64,000 nt of DNA from Faecalicatena contorta (GCF_021531895.1 NZ_JAFBIX010000008.1:1-64000); one strand, 5' to 3'. Shown: positions 1-7,542, numbered from the stretch's first letter. Translations and numbers: made by a program. Notes: generated from the sequence alone by a model not told the origin.

Positions 1-26
1 ATATTATACAAATGTTCGTTATATTA

Positions 27-55
27 TTGACATTATTTATATTTTCATGTAAACT
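27..55 (+). promoter_or_regulatory. Sigma-A-type promoter of the TauE/SafE permease gene
   Basis: TTGACA at 27-32 and TAAACT at 50-55 are separated by exactly 17 nt. Transcription would start near 62, only about a dozen bases before a terminator-like hairpin. The spacing and hexamers are seen directly; use of the promoter is inference. Confidence 0.7.
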
Positions 56-74
56 ACTAATAAGAGATGACCAA

Positions 75-107
75 GGCCGGTTTCCAATCAGGATACCGGT
101 CTTTTTT
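75..107 (+). promoter_or_regulatory. Terminator-like hairpin in the short 5' leader of the permease gene
   Basis: GGCCGGT (75-81) pairs with ACCGGTC (95-101), with TCC/GGA pairs possible in the loop, followed by six T (102-107). It sits between the promoter and the gene, so it may be an attenuator. The preceding bases GATGACCAA resemble GATAACCAA in front of a similar hairpin at 1122-1154, which also lies just behind a promoter. No riboswitch class is recognised. Confidence 0.55.
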
Positions 108-148
108 GTTTCTGCAATTCATATATTATTTTAAGGAGGATGAGAGAT

Positions 149-1015
149 ATGAGTGTAGCACATATTTTAATCTTAGTTCTTTGGATACTGACAATTGGTT
201 TTGGTGTTTATTATGTAAAAGACATATTTAAACACAAAGAAGATTTCAAGGAGGTTAAATACGTACCAACTATTATTATTGGTGTGTTAGCTAACTTCTT
301 CGATACTCTTGGTATCGGGAGTTATGCAACTTCAACAACAGCTTTCAAGTTTACAAAGAGTTGTCCTGACGATCTTATCCCTGGTACTTTAAATGTTGCA
401 TATGCTATACCAGTTGTTGTGGAAGCTACTGTTTTTATCCAGAAGGTAACAGTTGATCCTTTGACACTTGTTTTGATGATTGGAGCATCTATCTTGGGAG
501 CAGTTATCGGAGCGTCAATTGTATCAAAATGGGATCTTAAGAAAGTACGTATTGCTTTAGGATGCGCATTGATTGCACTGGCTATTGTAATGGTCTGCAA
601 GCTTCTTGGAGTAGGACCTTTTGGTATCATCGGAACTGCAAGTGGATTGACAGGTGTCAAGCTTGTAATTGGCGTACTTGTAAACTTTGTTCTCGGAGCT
701 TTAATGATCGTTGGTCTTGGTCTGTATGCACCTTGTATGGCATTATGTCTGCTTCTTGGATTAAGTGCAGATATTGCTTTCCCAATTATGATGGGTTCTT
801 GTGCTTTCCTGATGCCTTCAGCTGGTATTAAATTTGTAAAAGAAGGAAAATATAATCGTGCAAGTTCTTTAGTACTTACTATTACTGGTGTCATTGGTGT
901 ATTGATTGCATGCTTTGTAATCACATCACTTCCACTTACTGTTTTAACATGGGTCGTTACAGTCGTTATGGTTGTATGTGCTTGTATCTTCTTTAAAGAT
1001 GCATCAAAAGCTTAG
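149..1015 (+). CDS. TauE/SafE-family membrane permease
   Basis: A 288-residue, very hydrophobic protein with about eight predicted membrane segments in two related halves. Glycine-rich stretches (GVLANFFDTLGIGSY near residue 45, a similar GVLVNFVLGA segment in the second half) are typical of TauE/SafE permeases, which export sulfite, sulfoacetate or other organic acids. The ATG at 149 is preferred over the one at 140, because AAGGAGGA (133-140) overlaps the first and is spaced 8 nt from the second. It stands alone behind its own promoter and leader hairpin. The substrate is unknown; the neighbouring selenium/proline genes make a sulfur or selenium oxyanion an attractive guess, but only by context. 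Confidence 0.8.
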   Translation: MSVAHILILVLWILTIGFGVYYVKDIFKHKEDFKEVKYVPTIIIGVLANFFDTLGIGSYATSTTAFKFTKSCPDDLIPGTLNVAYAIPVVVEATVFIQKVTVDPLTLVLMIGASILGAVIGASIVSKWDLKKVRIALGCALIALAIVMVCKLLGVGPFGIIGTASGLTGVKLVIGVLVNFVLGALMIVGLGLYAPCMALCLLLGLSADIAFPIMMGSCAFLMPSAGIKFVKEGKYNRASSLVLTITGVIGVLIACFVITSLPLTVLTWVVTVVMVVCACIFFKDASKA

Positions 1016-1063
1016 CATATTTTGATATATATTCACCATGTTGCATAAAAATAGTTTTTTCTA

Positions 1064-1092
1064 TTGACACTCAAAAATAAAAATGCTATATT
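1064..1092 (+). promoter_or_regulatory. Second sigma-A-type promoter, upstream of a hairpin and no protein gene
   Basis: TTGACA (1064-1069) and TATATT (1087-1092) are 17 nt apart. Transcription would start near 1099 and run into the hairpin at 1122-1154 and the structured segment beyond it. No + strand coding sequence follows before the prd terminator, so if active this promoter makes a non-coding RNA. Confidence 0.55.
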
Positions 1093-1121
1093 TAAAACAA
1101 CTTAAATGCAAGATAACCAAT

Positions 1122-1154
1122 GGCGGTTTTCCTGACAGGGAAACTGCCTTTTTT
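1122..1154 (+). terminator. Rho-independent terminator-like hairpin
   Basis: A 12-bp stem (1122-1133 with 1137-1148, G-U pairs included) closes a three-base loop and is followed by six T. Together with the promoter at 1064 it would produce an RNA of only about 55 nt unless read through. It resembles the leader hairpin at 75-107. Confidence 0.65.
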
Positions 1155-1195
1155 GAAAAATCATATGCATTAAGTCAACAACAATTTTGGTTGTT

Positions 1196-1336
1196 ATTGC
1201 AGTTGATCCGTTGCCGATCGTTTTCCCCAAGAACGTTCTTGCATCGGTGAACTCCAATTAAATATATACATCCTCTTTATGAGGAGCATTCCCCAGCTTT
1301 GTATATACAAAACTGCAATGCAACGAGGAAAACCTC
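1196..1336 (+). ncRNA. Candidate structured RNA with a three-way junction (strand uncertain)
   Basis: In the 392-bp gap between the permease and prdE the sequence can fold into an outer stem (1196-1204 with 1311-1319, 9 bp) enclosing two arms: 1211-1218 with 1243-1250, and 1263-1270 with 1300-1307. The first arm has a CAAGAACGTTCTTG hairpin inside; the second is topped by TCCTC/GAGGA. A GAGG-AAAA-CCTC hairpin (1325-1336) and a terminator follow. The + strand is chosen because a promoter lies at 1064-1092. No known RNA family is recognised; 6S RNA was considered but not supported. Confidence 0.35.
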
Positions 1337-1355
1337 TCAATGACATACCAAAAAG

Positions 1356-1385
1356 AAAGGGCACGACATACAGGTCGTGCCTTTT
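1356..1385. terminator. Bidirectional terminator at the end of the prd genes
   Basis: A 12-bp stem built around GGGCACGAC / GTCGTGCC has A-rich and T-rich flanks on both sides, so it can stop transcription from prdE (minus strand) and anything arriving on the plus strand. Confidence 0.8.
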
Positions 1386-1407
1386 CTTTATCATCTGTTA
1401 TTTCTAT

Positions 1408-1887
1408 TTATTTGTTTTCCTGATCTTTCTTTCTCATCTTAAGCTTCAATAACGCTTTCGCTTTCAGACAGTCAATACGATCCATATTGTTCTCACCGAC
1501 AACATTTGTCTCTTCACCTGTCGCGCTCTTATTGATATCTACGATCGCATCCAGATAATCATTCACAACTACAAATTGTGCAACCGTACCATTAAAGGTA
1601 ATTCCCGTAACAGGAATGCCACGCTCACCGATCTGTTCAATCGTATTTGTGTAATCGACATGGCTGTTTCCCCAGCCATCACAGGACAAGATAACACCGT
1701 CTGCACGCATACATTCTGCTGCTACAGCCGCTCTCGTACCAACAAGCATCTTGTCTTCGTTACCATCCGGAGAACCGACAAGCATGATTCCCAGCAGATC
1801 AAGGTCTGTATCTTCTGCAACCACCTCAAGAAGCGGGTCTCTGAAGTGATGTAATGATGTTTCTTTTGTTGAAGGACCAATTCCCAT
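1408..1887 (-). CDS. prdE: Proline reductase-cluster protein PrdE
   Basis: A 159-residue protein that aligns by eye with the C-terminal part of PrdA, the part beyond the cysteine that becomes the pyruvoyl group. It starts MGIGPSTKETSLHHFRDPLL, against CIGPASKEMTRHYWREPLV in PrdA from Cys421, so the cleavage-site cysteine is replaced by the start methionine. PrdE accompanies D-proline reductase in other Stickland fermenters; its role is not established and it lacks the catalytic cysteine. It lies 17 nt after prdD and is last before the terminator. Confidence 0.85.
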   Translation of the reverse strand: MGIGPSTKETSLHHFRDPLLEVVAEDTDLDLLGIMLVGSPDGNEDKMLVGTRAAVAAECMRADGVILSCDGWGNSHVDYTNTIEQIGERGIPVTGITFNGTVAQFVVVNDYLDAIVDINKSATGEETNVVGENNMDRIDCLKAKALLKLKMRKKDQENK

Positions 1888-1904
1888 AATATTCTTCTCC
1901 CTTC

Positions 1905-2672
1905 TTACTGCATGGAACGGATAATTCCGTCTCTATATTCATTCGGTGTAACTATTACCGGCATATTGCCCATATCAATGATGGATTTTGATCCAATCGA
2001 GCAAGATGGCTCTTTCGAGAACATATGAGTATCATACATCGCCCCCTGCCCTGCGACCTGTTTGATAATCAAAACACGTTTCTTACCGGGGCGTACTATA
2101 TCATGATATACATGCTTCTCCGTACACTGATTTCCATTAAATTTTTTCAGTTTTTCTCTGAAAATATTAATGAATTTATCACAAAGCAAATGTGCTTCCG
2201 TCGGACCCGGTCGTTCCTGTCCCATACCTGCTGCAAGTGTAACATCGAAGGAAATAATCACATCATTATCTCCCGGAGTACCCGCCTTATTAAGCACGAG
2301 CTGCTCTTTTAAGTTACCTTCTGATGATCCAAATTCATGACACTGCTTTCCATTCACATCTACACCGGTAAGCATCACGTATACACCGGTAATTGTATGT
2401 GTGATTCCTTCTCCCAATACTCCGAGCACTTTTGTAGAAATCGGAATAATGTCCATGATCGTGTTGGTCCAACGATCATGATCTCCCGGCTGGATTACCT
2501 GAATATCAATATCTGTAATATACTTTGCATCCTTTAATAATTCCGGGATAATATCTTTACAAACAGTCATCTTTCCGCCTGTTGTAATATCATTACGATC
2601 ACCCTCAACAACCGTATCCATATGATATGCTTTAATGGTTAGGCGACGTAATTTCTGTTCCTCAACTGTCAT
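1905..2672 (-). CDS. prdD: Proline reductase-cluster protein PrdD
   Basis: A 255-residue paralogue of the middle of PrdA (about residues 170-420). It keeps the EFGSSEG motif, the RPGxKK motif and GQGAMxD, and has NMPVIVTP where PrdA has NLPVCMSP. It stops at RDGIIRSMQ, exactly where PrdA reaches its processing site (LDGCIHALT). AAAGGAGG precedes the ATG. A terminator hairpin (2793-2820) and a promoter-like pair (2725-2752) separate it from prdB, so prdD-prdE may be a separately tuned unit. PrdD is known from proline reductase clusters; its biochemical role is unclear. Confidence 0.85.
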   Translation of the reverse strand: MTVEEQKLRRLTIKAYHMDTVVEGDRNDITTGGKMTVCKDIIPELLKDAKYITDIDIQVIQPGDHDRWTNTIMDIIPISTKVLGVLGEGITHTITGVYVMLTGVDVNGKQCHEFGSSEGNLKEQLVLNKAGTPGDNDVIISFDVTLAAGMGQERPGPTEAHLLCDKFINIFREKLKKFNGNQCTEKHVYHDIVRPGKKRVLIIKQVAGQGAMYDTHMFSKEPSCSIGSKSIIDMGNMPVIVTPNEYRDGIIRSMQ

Positions 2673-2724
2673 ATTTTCTATATCCTCCTTTAGCTTTTTT
2701 TGCTACGTAAACTCACTTGTCTTT

Positions 2725-2752
2725 ATTTTATCATACCAGTATACAAAATCAA
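2725..2752 (-). promoter_or_regulatory. Putative promoter for prdD-prdE
   Basis: On the minus strand, TTGATT (2747-2752) and TAAAAT (2725-2730) are 16 nt apart, downstream of the terminator that follows prdB. This would let prdDE be expressed independently of prdAB. Confidence 0.45.
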
Positions 2753-2792
2753 TCCTTTTTTATTACTCTTTCTATAATCAATGAAAGAATCT

Positions 2793-2820
2793 AAAAAGGG
2801 AAATGGACAAGCCATTTCCC
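2793..2820 (-). terminator. Terminator between prdB and prdD
   Basis: GGGAAATGG (2798-2806) pairs with CCATTTCCC (2812-2820), nine base pairs with a five-base loop, followed on the minus strand by five T. It should end or attenuate the prdC-A-B transcript. Confidence 0.75.
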
Positions 2821-2839
2821 TCCTGATGTTTGTTGTATA

Positions 2840-3565
2840 TTAGATTTTAGCAACATACTCGAATGGCAATGGAACGATCTTTCCAGGTGTCTGGATCTCA
2901 ACCAACTGCTCAAGAGTAGCTTTTACGATAGCTGTCTGCTGTTCCACATTGTGAGGACCACCTGCATTAGCACCCATAGGTACCAACGGAGCAACCGCAC
3001 GTGGAGTACCAGTCTGACGTACAACTGGTGGAAGAGCTGCAATAATAATTGTAGGAATTCCAGCCTCTTCAATCGCTCTCTGCACCAATACTGCAGAGCG
3101 GTGACAGGTACCTCATCCAGCTGTGAGGATAGCTGCATCTACGCCTTCCTCTTTCAGCATTGCTGCTACTGCAGGACCTGTCTCATGTTTGAATTTTTCC
3201 TGGTTTCCGCCACCACCCATGAATCCAGCATGGAATGGAGCTGTAGCCTTAATAAATCCTTCTTCTACTAATTCATGAAGTCTATCGATAGGGAACATAC
3301 AGTTGATATCTTTATTAACATCACTGTTATCATATCCACCATGAGATACCATCAATTTATCAGATGGACATTTATCATCGATCTTTCTCCAAGTAAAGTC
3401 ACCTGCAAGGTTAAATCTTTCCTGATCTACCTGATGTACACCTGCTGCTGTAGCAAGAGCAACTGTCATATCCTTCAACTCTTTCTCTACTGGTGTCCAT
3501 ACCATCGGTGGAGTAATTGGAACGAAGATTTCTGATTGTAATCCTTTAACAACCGTTAAACTCAT
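2840..3565 (-). CDS. prdB: D-proline reductase selenoprotein subunit PrdB (Sec by UGA readthrough)
   Basis: Two reading-frame segments (3565-3116 and 3112-2840) are in the same frame and separated by a single TGA at 3113-3115. Read as selenocysteine 151 this gives a 241-residue protein, the normal PrdB length, with the active-site motif U-G-T-C-H (TAGUGTCH). PrdB is the catalytic selenium subunit of D-proline reductase, which cleaves D-proline to 5-aminovalerate. A hairpin 12 nt past the TGA can serve as SECIS, and selA, selB, selC and selD are all in the window. GAGGAGG precedes the ATG; the small gene upstream ends 2 nt away. Confidence 0.95.
3074..3115 (-). promoter_or_regulatory. Candidate SECIS element of prdB
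   Basis: Directly after the UGA (3113-3115), minus-strand bases 3100-3092 pair with 3084-3074 (CGCTCTGCA with TGCAGAGAGCG, small bulge) around a seven-base loop. Bacterial SelB recognises such a hairpin just downstream of the Sec codon. The pairing is visible; SelB binding is inferred. Confidence 0.65.
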
Positions 3566-3567
3566 TT

Positions 3568-3864
3568 TTATTCCTCCTCTTTCTTTAAACGAGTGCTCAT
3601 TTCTGCTTGTTTACGACGCTCTTTTTCTAAATTACTGACGTACTTTTCATGGATTTCAGGACCAAGCTGCTCCGGAAAACTCATATGCCATCCAAATTCC
3701 TGACCAATCTTTGGTTCAGTATCACAGATAAACATTCTCTTCGGAGCTTTGAAAAATCCCAATCGTCCTTTTAAATCCACACTGATGCTGCAATCATCAA
3801 CATCAACACAGATTCCCTCCATGTATATGATTCTGTCACCATATTTCAATCGTTCGTCATTCAT
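3568..3864 (-). CDS. Small conserved protein between prdA and prdB
   Basis: A 98-residue soluble protein with a basic/acidic, probably helical C-terminal tail (about residues 80-98) and a central GWHMSFPEQLGPE stretch. Its position, 16 nt after prdA and 2 nt before prdB, matches a small gene seen in other D-proline reductase clusters, which I recall only tentatively as the 'CBO2463/CBO2479 domain' family. No cofactor-binding motif is evident. Co-translation with the two catalytic subunits suggests a role in assembly or maturation, which is inference. Confidence 0.7.
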   Translation of the reverse strand: MNDERLKYGDRIIYMEGICVDVDDCSISVDLKGRLGFFKAPKRMFICDTEPKIGQEFGWHMSFPEQLGPEIHEKYVSNLEKERRKQAEMSTRLKKEEE

Positions 3865-3880
3865 TTAAAACACCTTATTC

Positions 3881-5752
3881 TTAGTTGTATCCTTTATCAA
3901 TACGTTTCTGGCTAAGTGGAAGTGCCTGCTCATTTTCTACAAGATCAATCTTTGATCCGATAGCATCTTCGATCACTTCAATGTTCGTAGCCTTAACGTT
4001 CGGATTCCATTTCTTTTCAGCTGGTTTAATTACTTCACCTGCCATCTGAACTTTGAGCATCTCAAGAGCACGAATTGCATCTTCGTGGCAAAGTGTATTG
4101 TTTCCAAGGATTTCGTTCTCAATACCGCCTTCAGATTTGTTGTTATCTACCATTGCTGTCATGTACTTGTTACCAACTACGAGCGCTCCCTGAACTGCAC
4201 AGTATGAAAGTCCTACTACAGGAACTCCTCTCATACCAATCTGCTCATGATGACTTGCAAAGTCGATATGGTTGTTTCCGAAACCTTCTGTTGTAATAAA
4301 TGCACCGTCAACGTCCATCATTTCTACTGTCTGACCAAGTCTTTCAGATACATAGAACTTCTCAGCGTTGATCTGTGGAGATCCAACAAAGATTACACCA
4401 CAAAGGTCAATTTCTGGATCAGCAAGTGCCTCAAGTACAAGTGGCTCTCTCCAGTAATGTCTTGTCATCTCTTTAGATGCAGGTCCGATACATGTAAGAG
4501 CGTGGATACATCCATCAAGAACTTCCAATGGGCTCATACATACTGGAAGGTTACCAAGGTCAACGTTAGCTCTTGCTCCAAGAATTCCACATGGTTCTAC
4601 CGGAAGGATGAAGTTATCATGCATAGCTCCCTGTCCCATGATTTCTTTACAAATAACTACTTTCTTCTGACCTGGGTGACGAACCTGAACGAATTCCTCT
4701 GTATCTACTACAAGGTCTTCTTCAAGTTTCTTCAATGCTTCACGGATTTCCTGTGTGATAATATCAAATGCTGTATGTGCAGCCATAGGTCCACGACGTT
4801 CCATGTTTGTCTTTTCCTGAACTACGATATTACCTTTGATAAAGATTTCTCCCTTATCTGGACATCCCGGACGTCCCCACATAATGTTTTCATCCATATA
4901 TCCTTCGGAAGAACCGAACTCACCGATCTGAACTCCACCTTCGTCTGTTCCTGAAAGCATCATGATAGCGCCATCGATTACTCTTGTAACGCCCTGTCCG
5001 ATCTTAGCATCGCCTTCTTTTGTTGCGATTGGCTGAACATCCATGATTGTCTCAGAATATGTGTGATACTCCTTTGGTGTAACGATTTCAAGATGGAAAT
5101 CTTTAACAAGATCAGAATTAGCAATTACATCTGCTTCAATACCTTCACGGATTGTAAGAACTGTTCCTTCGATCTTTGTCTCTGGTCCTCTCTTAACTTC
5201 TGTGATAGCAAAATGTTTTCTTGTAAGGCTTCTTACAACCTTTCCTTCTTTTGCTACTTCTTCAGCTGCCGGAGCTGCTGCTGGAGCTGCTGCCGGAGCT
5301 ACTTCTACTACCTCAGCGCCTCCGCCAAGTGCACCAACCGGAATAGAAAGATCAATATCTTTTCCTTCACCAATGTGGATTTTAAGAACTCCGCCTGCAA
5401 CTGCTGTTGCTGCTGGAGCTGCTGCTACCGGAGCTGCTGCTGGAGCCGCTACTGCTGGAGCCGCTTCCTCTGCTGCTTCCTCTGCTTCTTCCTCTACAGA
5501 ATCTTTTGCTCCCTCAACAACATCTGCTGTCAGCGGTGAAAGAGAATCAAGAGTTTTTGTAAGTTTTGCTCCTAAAATTTGTCCAATTTTTAAGCATCCA
5601 TCAAGATTCAATAATCCAGAGTCAACTAACTCATCAAAAATTGCTGGATCTTCAAGATTTGCTGGCTCAATAATGATTCCAGCCTCTGCTCTACAGCATA
5701 ACACTGCAGGATCATTTGCATGTTGTTTCGCTGTTTCAGCTGTAATAGACAT
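3881..5752 (-). CDS. prdA: D-proline reductase proprotein PrdA
   Basis: A 623-residue proprotein. In the family it cleaves itself at a cysteine to give two subunits, the cysteine becoming the N-terminal pyruvoyl group that binds D-proline. Here the candidate is Cys421 (HALT-C-IGPASKEM), the position reported for the Clostridium sticklandii enzyme; Cys405 (NLPVCMSP) is nearby. Residues 1-80 form an N-terminal domain, 85-165 a very Ala/Pro/Glu-rich linker, and 170-623 the body shared with PrdD and PrdE. AAAGGAGGG precedes the ATG. Partners are PrdB (Sec) and the electron donor PrdC. Confidence 0.95.
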   Translation of the reverse strand: MSITAETAKQHANDPAVLCCRAEAGIIIEPANLEDPAIFDELVDSGLLNLDGCLKIGQILGAKLTKTLDSLSPLTADVVEGAKDSVEEEAEEAAEEAAPAVAAPAAAPVAAAPAATAVAGGVLKIHIGEGKDIDLSIPVGALGGGAEVVEVAPAAAPAAAPAAEEVAKEGKVVRSLTRKHFAITEVKRGPETKIEGTVLTIREGIEADVIANSDLVKDFHLEIVTPKEYHTYSETIMDVQPIATKEGDAKIGQGVTRVIDGAIMMLSGTDEGGVQIGEFGSSEGYMDENIMWGRPGCPDKGEIFIKGNIVVQEKTNMERRGPMAAHTAFDIITQEIREALKKLEEDLVVDTEEFVQVRHPGQKKVVICKEIMGQGAMHDNFILPVEPCGILGARANVDLGNLPVCMSPLEVLDGCIHALTCIGPASKEMTRHYWREPLVLEALADPEIDLCGVIFVGSPQINAEKFYVSERLGQTVEMMDVDGAFITTEGFGNNHIDFASHHEQIGMRGVPVVGLSYCAVQGALVVGNKYMTAMVDNNKSEGGIENEILGNNTLCHEDAIRALEMLKVQMAGEVIKPAEKKWNPNVKATNIEVIEDAIGSKIDLVENEQALPLSQKRIDKGYN

Positions 5753-5865
5753 ATTGTTCCCTCCTTTTAATTACTTCGCTAATTGTGATAATTAACATAT
5801 ATATAATTGCTTCGTAAAGAGTCATATCGGGGAATCACTCCTTACTTCTGCAATTTATACCATAA

Positions 5866-7293
5866 CTAGTCTTCTACATCAATATCCTGGTCAACCCATT
5901 TAGATACTGTAAGCTGACGATACTGTGCGTGACCAACCGCTCTCATAACATGATCTGTCTGATGGAATACTTTAAGTCCCATCTGAGGAGCAGATGCCAT
6001 AACTGTGTTTGTACAGTCTGAACAGTTACCAATGATAATATATTCGCAGCCATCTTTCTTAAACTGCATATTGTTTTTAACCTGTCCAGGACAGTTTCCA
6101 GGACGAAGGCACTTAAGTGGTGCACCCGGTTTATTCTCAATTGCCTGTTTACATCTGCATACAGACACAACTTCACCATGCATTTTCTCTGCGATCACAC
6201 GCATACGTGCTTCATTACCGCCACATGCACAGACAAGAAGTCCCACTTTCTTACCTGTAAGGTCTGGCATTTTGTATGTTGTAAGGATACCACCTGTTGT
6301 CTTTGTCGTTGGCTCATCAAGCTCTACTGCACGTCCTGTGAACGCTCCACCCATGATGATTTCACCAACTTCATCCGGTTTATCCAGTCCGCCGGCTTTT
6401 TCGATCATCTCACCAACAGAAACACCGATCGGTACATCCATAAATACATGAGCTGCATTTCCACCTTTGATGTTACCGCGAACTGTCATGTTTTTGCTGA
6501 TACATGGTCTCTTCTCATCAATTGCCTCAGCAATTCTTGCTGCGGTCTCAAGGTTAACAACAACGGCTCTTGCCGCTGAAGGAAGCTGTGTTGTATCAAG
6601 GTTTAATCCAAGGCACTCACGAACAACTGCACGCTCTTCTCCCATCGGGTAAATATCCGGAAGCAGATGCAATGAAATATTCTCTTCATTTTCAATTGCT
6701 GCCATCAATGTTTTCACAGCTTTTTTATTTTTCTTTTTAATTGCGAAGATTGCTTTATCAGCCTGTGTGATCTCCATACTGTATTTTACACCACGAAGGC
6801 ATTTATCACACTGTTCTTCAAGCTGTCTGATGTTGTGTTCAAGTCCCGGCTCACACTCTGCTGCATTTACTAAGATGTAGCTGTATTTACCCGGCTCTTC
6901 TACATCATCGATTTCCGGATTAATCTCCGGATTCATTTCTCCAAGAGGTGTCTCAGCAAGGTTGATGTTAAGTTTAACTCCTGTCGGGAATCCAGCGCCT
7001 CCCAGACCTACAACTCCGGCTGCTTTAACCATATCAAGCTTTGTAGCATTTTCCGGCAATCCAACTGATTCATCAATTGGCACGAACTCGTCCGGCTGTT
7101 CAGCAGCTGGTTCAATAATAATACGATCATCTGTGATCTCAGCTACTTTTCCATAAACACTTGAGAAAATATTTGCTCCAAGTCCTGTAGGTGTAGCAAT
7201 CAGAGTACCTTTTTTTACGTCTGCCCCTACCTCAACGCACGGTGCGCACGGAGCACCCACGTGCTGACGCAATAAAATCTGTACATTTCCCAT
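5866..7293 (-). CDS. prdC: Proline reductase-associated electron-transfer protein PrdC (RnfC-like)
   Basis: A 475-residue RnfC-like protein. The N-terminal lipoyl-type barrel (GAPCAPCVEVGADVKKG, about 13-29) is followed by the RnfC flavin/NADH motif GLGGAGFPTGVKL near residue 97. C-terminal cysteine clusters (VCRCKQ, LKCLRPGNCPGQ, GNCSDC) suggest iron-sulfur or redox-cysteine chemistry. PrdC passes electrons to PrdAB and can link proline reduction to Rnf. Some relatives carry Sec in the N-terminal motif; here both positions are Cys. It is first in the prd operon, just downstream of selC. Confidence 0.9.
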   Translation of the reverse strand: MGNVQILLRQHVGAPCAPCVEVGADVKKGTLIATPTGLGANIFSSVYGKVAEITDDRIIIEPAAEQPDEFVPIDESVGLPENATKLDMVKAAGVVGLGGAGFPTGVKLNINLAETPLGEMNPEINPEIDDVEEPGKYSYILVNAAECEPGLEHNIRQLEEQCDKCLRGVKYSMEITQADKAIFAIKKKNKKAVKTLMAAIENEENISLHLLPDIYPMGEERAVVRECLGLNLDTTQLPSAARAVVVNLETAARIAEAIDEKRPCISKNMTVRGNIKGGNAAHVFMDVPIGVSVGEMIEKAGGLDKPDEVGEIIMGGAFTGRAVELDEPTTKTTGGILTTYKMPDLTGKKVGLLVCACGGNEARMRVIAEKMHGEVVSVCRCKQAIENKPGAPLKCLRPGNCPGQVKNNMQFKKDGCEYIIIGNCSDCTNTVMASAPQMGLKVFHQTDHVMRAVGHAQYRQLTVSKWVDQDIDVED

Positions 7294-7325
7294 GTCACAT
7301 TCTCCTTTTCTTTTTTAAATATAAG

Positions 7326-7350
7326 CAAAAACGAAACTCTCCATTTCGTT
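7326..7350 (-). terminator. Hairpin between selC and prdC
   Basis: AACGAAA (7330-7336) pairs with TTTCGTT (7344-7350) and is followed on the minus strand by a short T-rich run. It could end the selC transcript or attenuate read-through from selC into prdC. No convincing sigma-54 or sigma-A promoter was seen between selC and prdC. Confidence 0.5.
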
Positions 7351-7444
7351 TACTTATTCCCCAATCATATATTTTTGTATTTTTCTATTTATAAGTTTTA
7401 TCTATGAGTATTTGCCATTTTTTTAACAGCATTTGCTTCTTTTT

Positions 7445-7542
7445 TGGCGAGGGCATGTGGGAATCGAACCCACCCAGGACGCTCTTAACGCCCAACACTA
7501 GTTTTGAAGACTAGGGGGCACACCAGTCACCCAACTACCCCC
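7445..7542 (-). tRNA. selC: tRNA-Sec (anticodon TCA)
   Basis: A 98-nt tRNA with encoded 3' CCA (7445-7447). The anticodon stem CTAGT/ACTAG holds the loop CTTCAAA with anticodon TCA (7505-7507). A long variable arm (GGGCG/CGTCC) and an extended acceptor stem, hallmarks of tRNA-Sec, are present; the acceptor stem pairs with G-U wobbles and one terminal mismatch. The T arm is GTGGG-TTCGATT-CCCAC. It decodes the UGA codons of prdB and selD with SelB. Confidence 0.95.

Noticed and set aside
322-924. Long minus-strand open frame opposite the TauE/SafE permease
   Set aside because: Basic, repetitive composition typical of an antisense shadow; no ribosome site, and the plus-strand frame is a clear membrane protein.
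1196-1336. 6S RNA assignment for the structured region
   Set aside because: No long rod-like central-bubble structure was found; the fold looks like a three-way junction instead.
1194-1394. 66-codon minus-strand frame downstream of prdE
   Set aside because: It runs through the prd terminator hairpin and has no ribosome site; the region is better explained as non-coding.
2840-3088. Separate small gene for the second half of prdB
   Set aside because: It starts with TTG without a ribosome site and continues the prdB frame exactly; the TGA is a Sec codon.
5202-5795. Ala/Ser-rich plus-strand frame opposite prdA
   Set aside because: It is the complement of the Ala-rich linker of PrdA and has no start signals.
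5866-7293. Selenocysteine in PrdC
   Set aside because: Some relatives have Sec in the N-terminal motif, but here the residues are Cys (GAPCAPC) and no in-frame TGA occurs.
7351-7444. Sigma-54 promoter before prdC, expected if PrdR controlled the operon
   Set aside because: A TGGCA is present, but no correctly spaced TTGC element was found.
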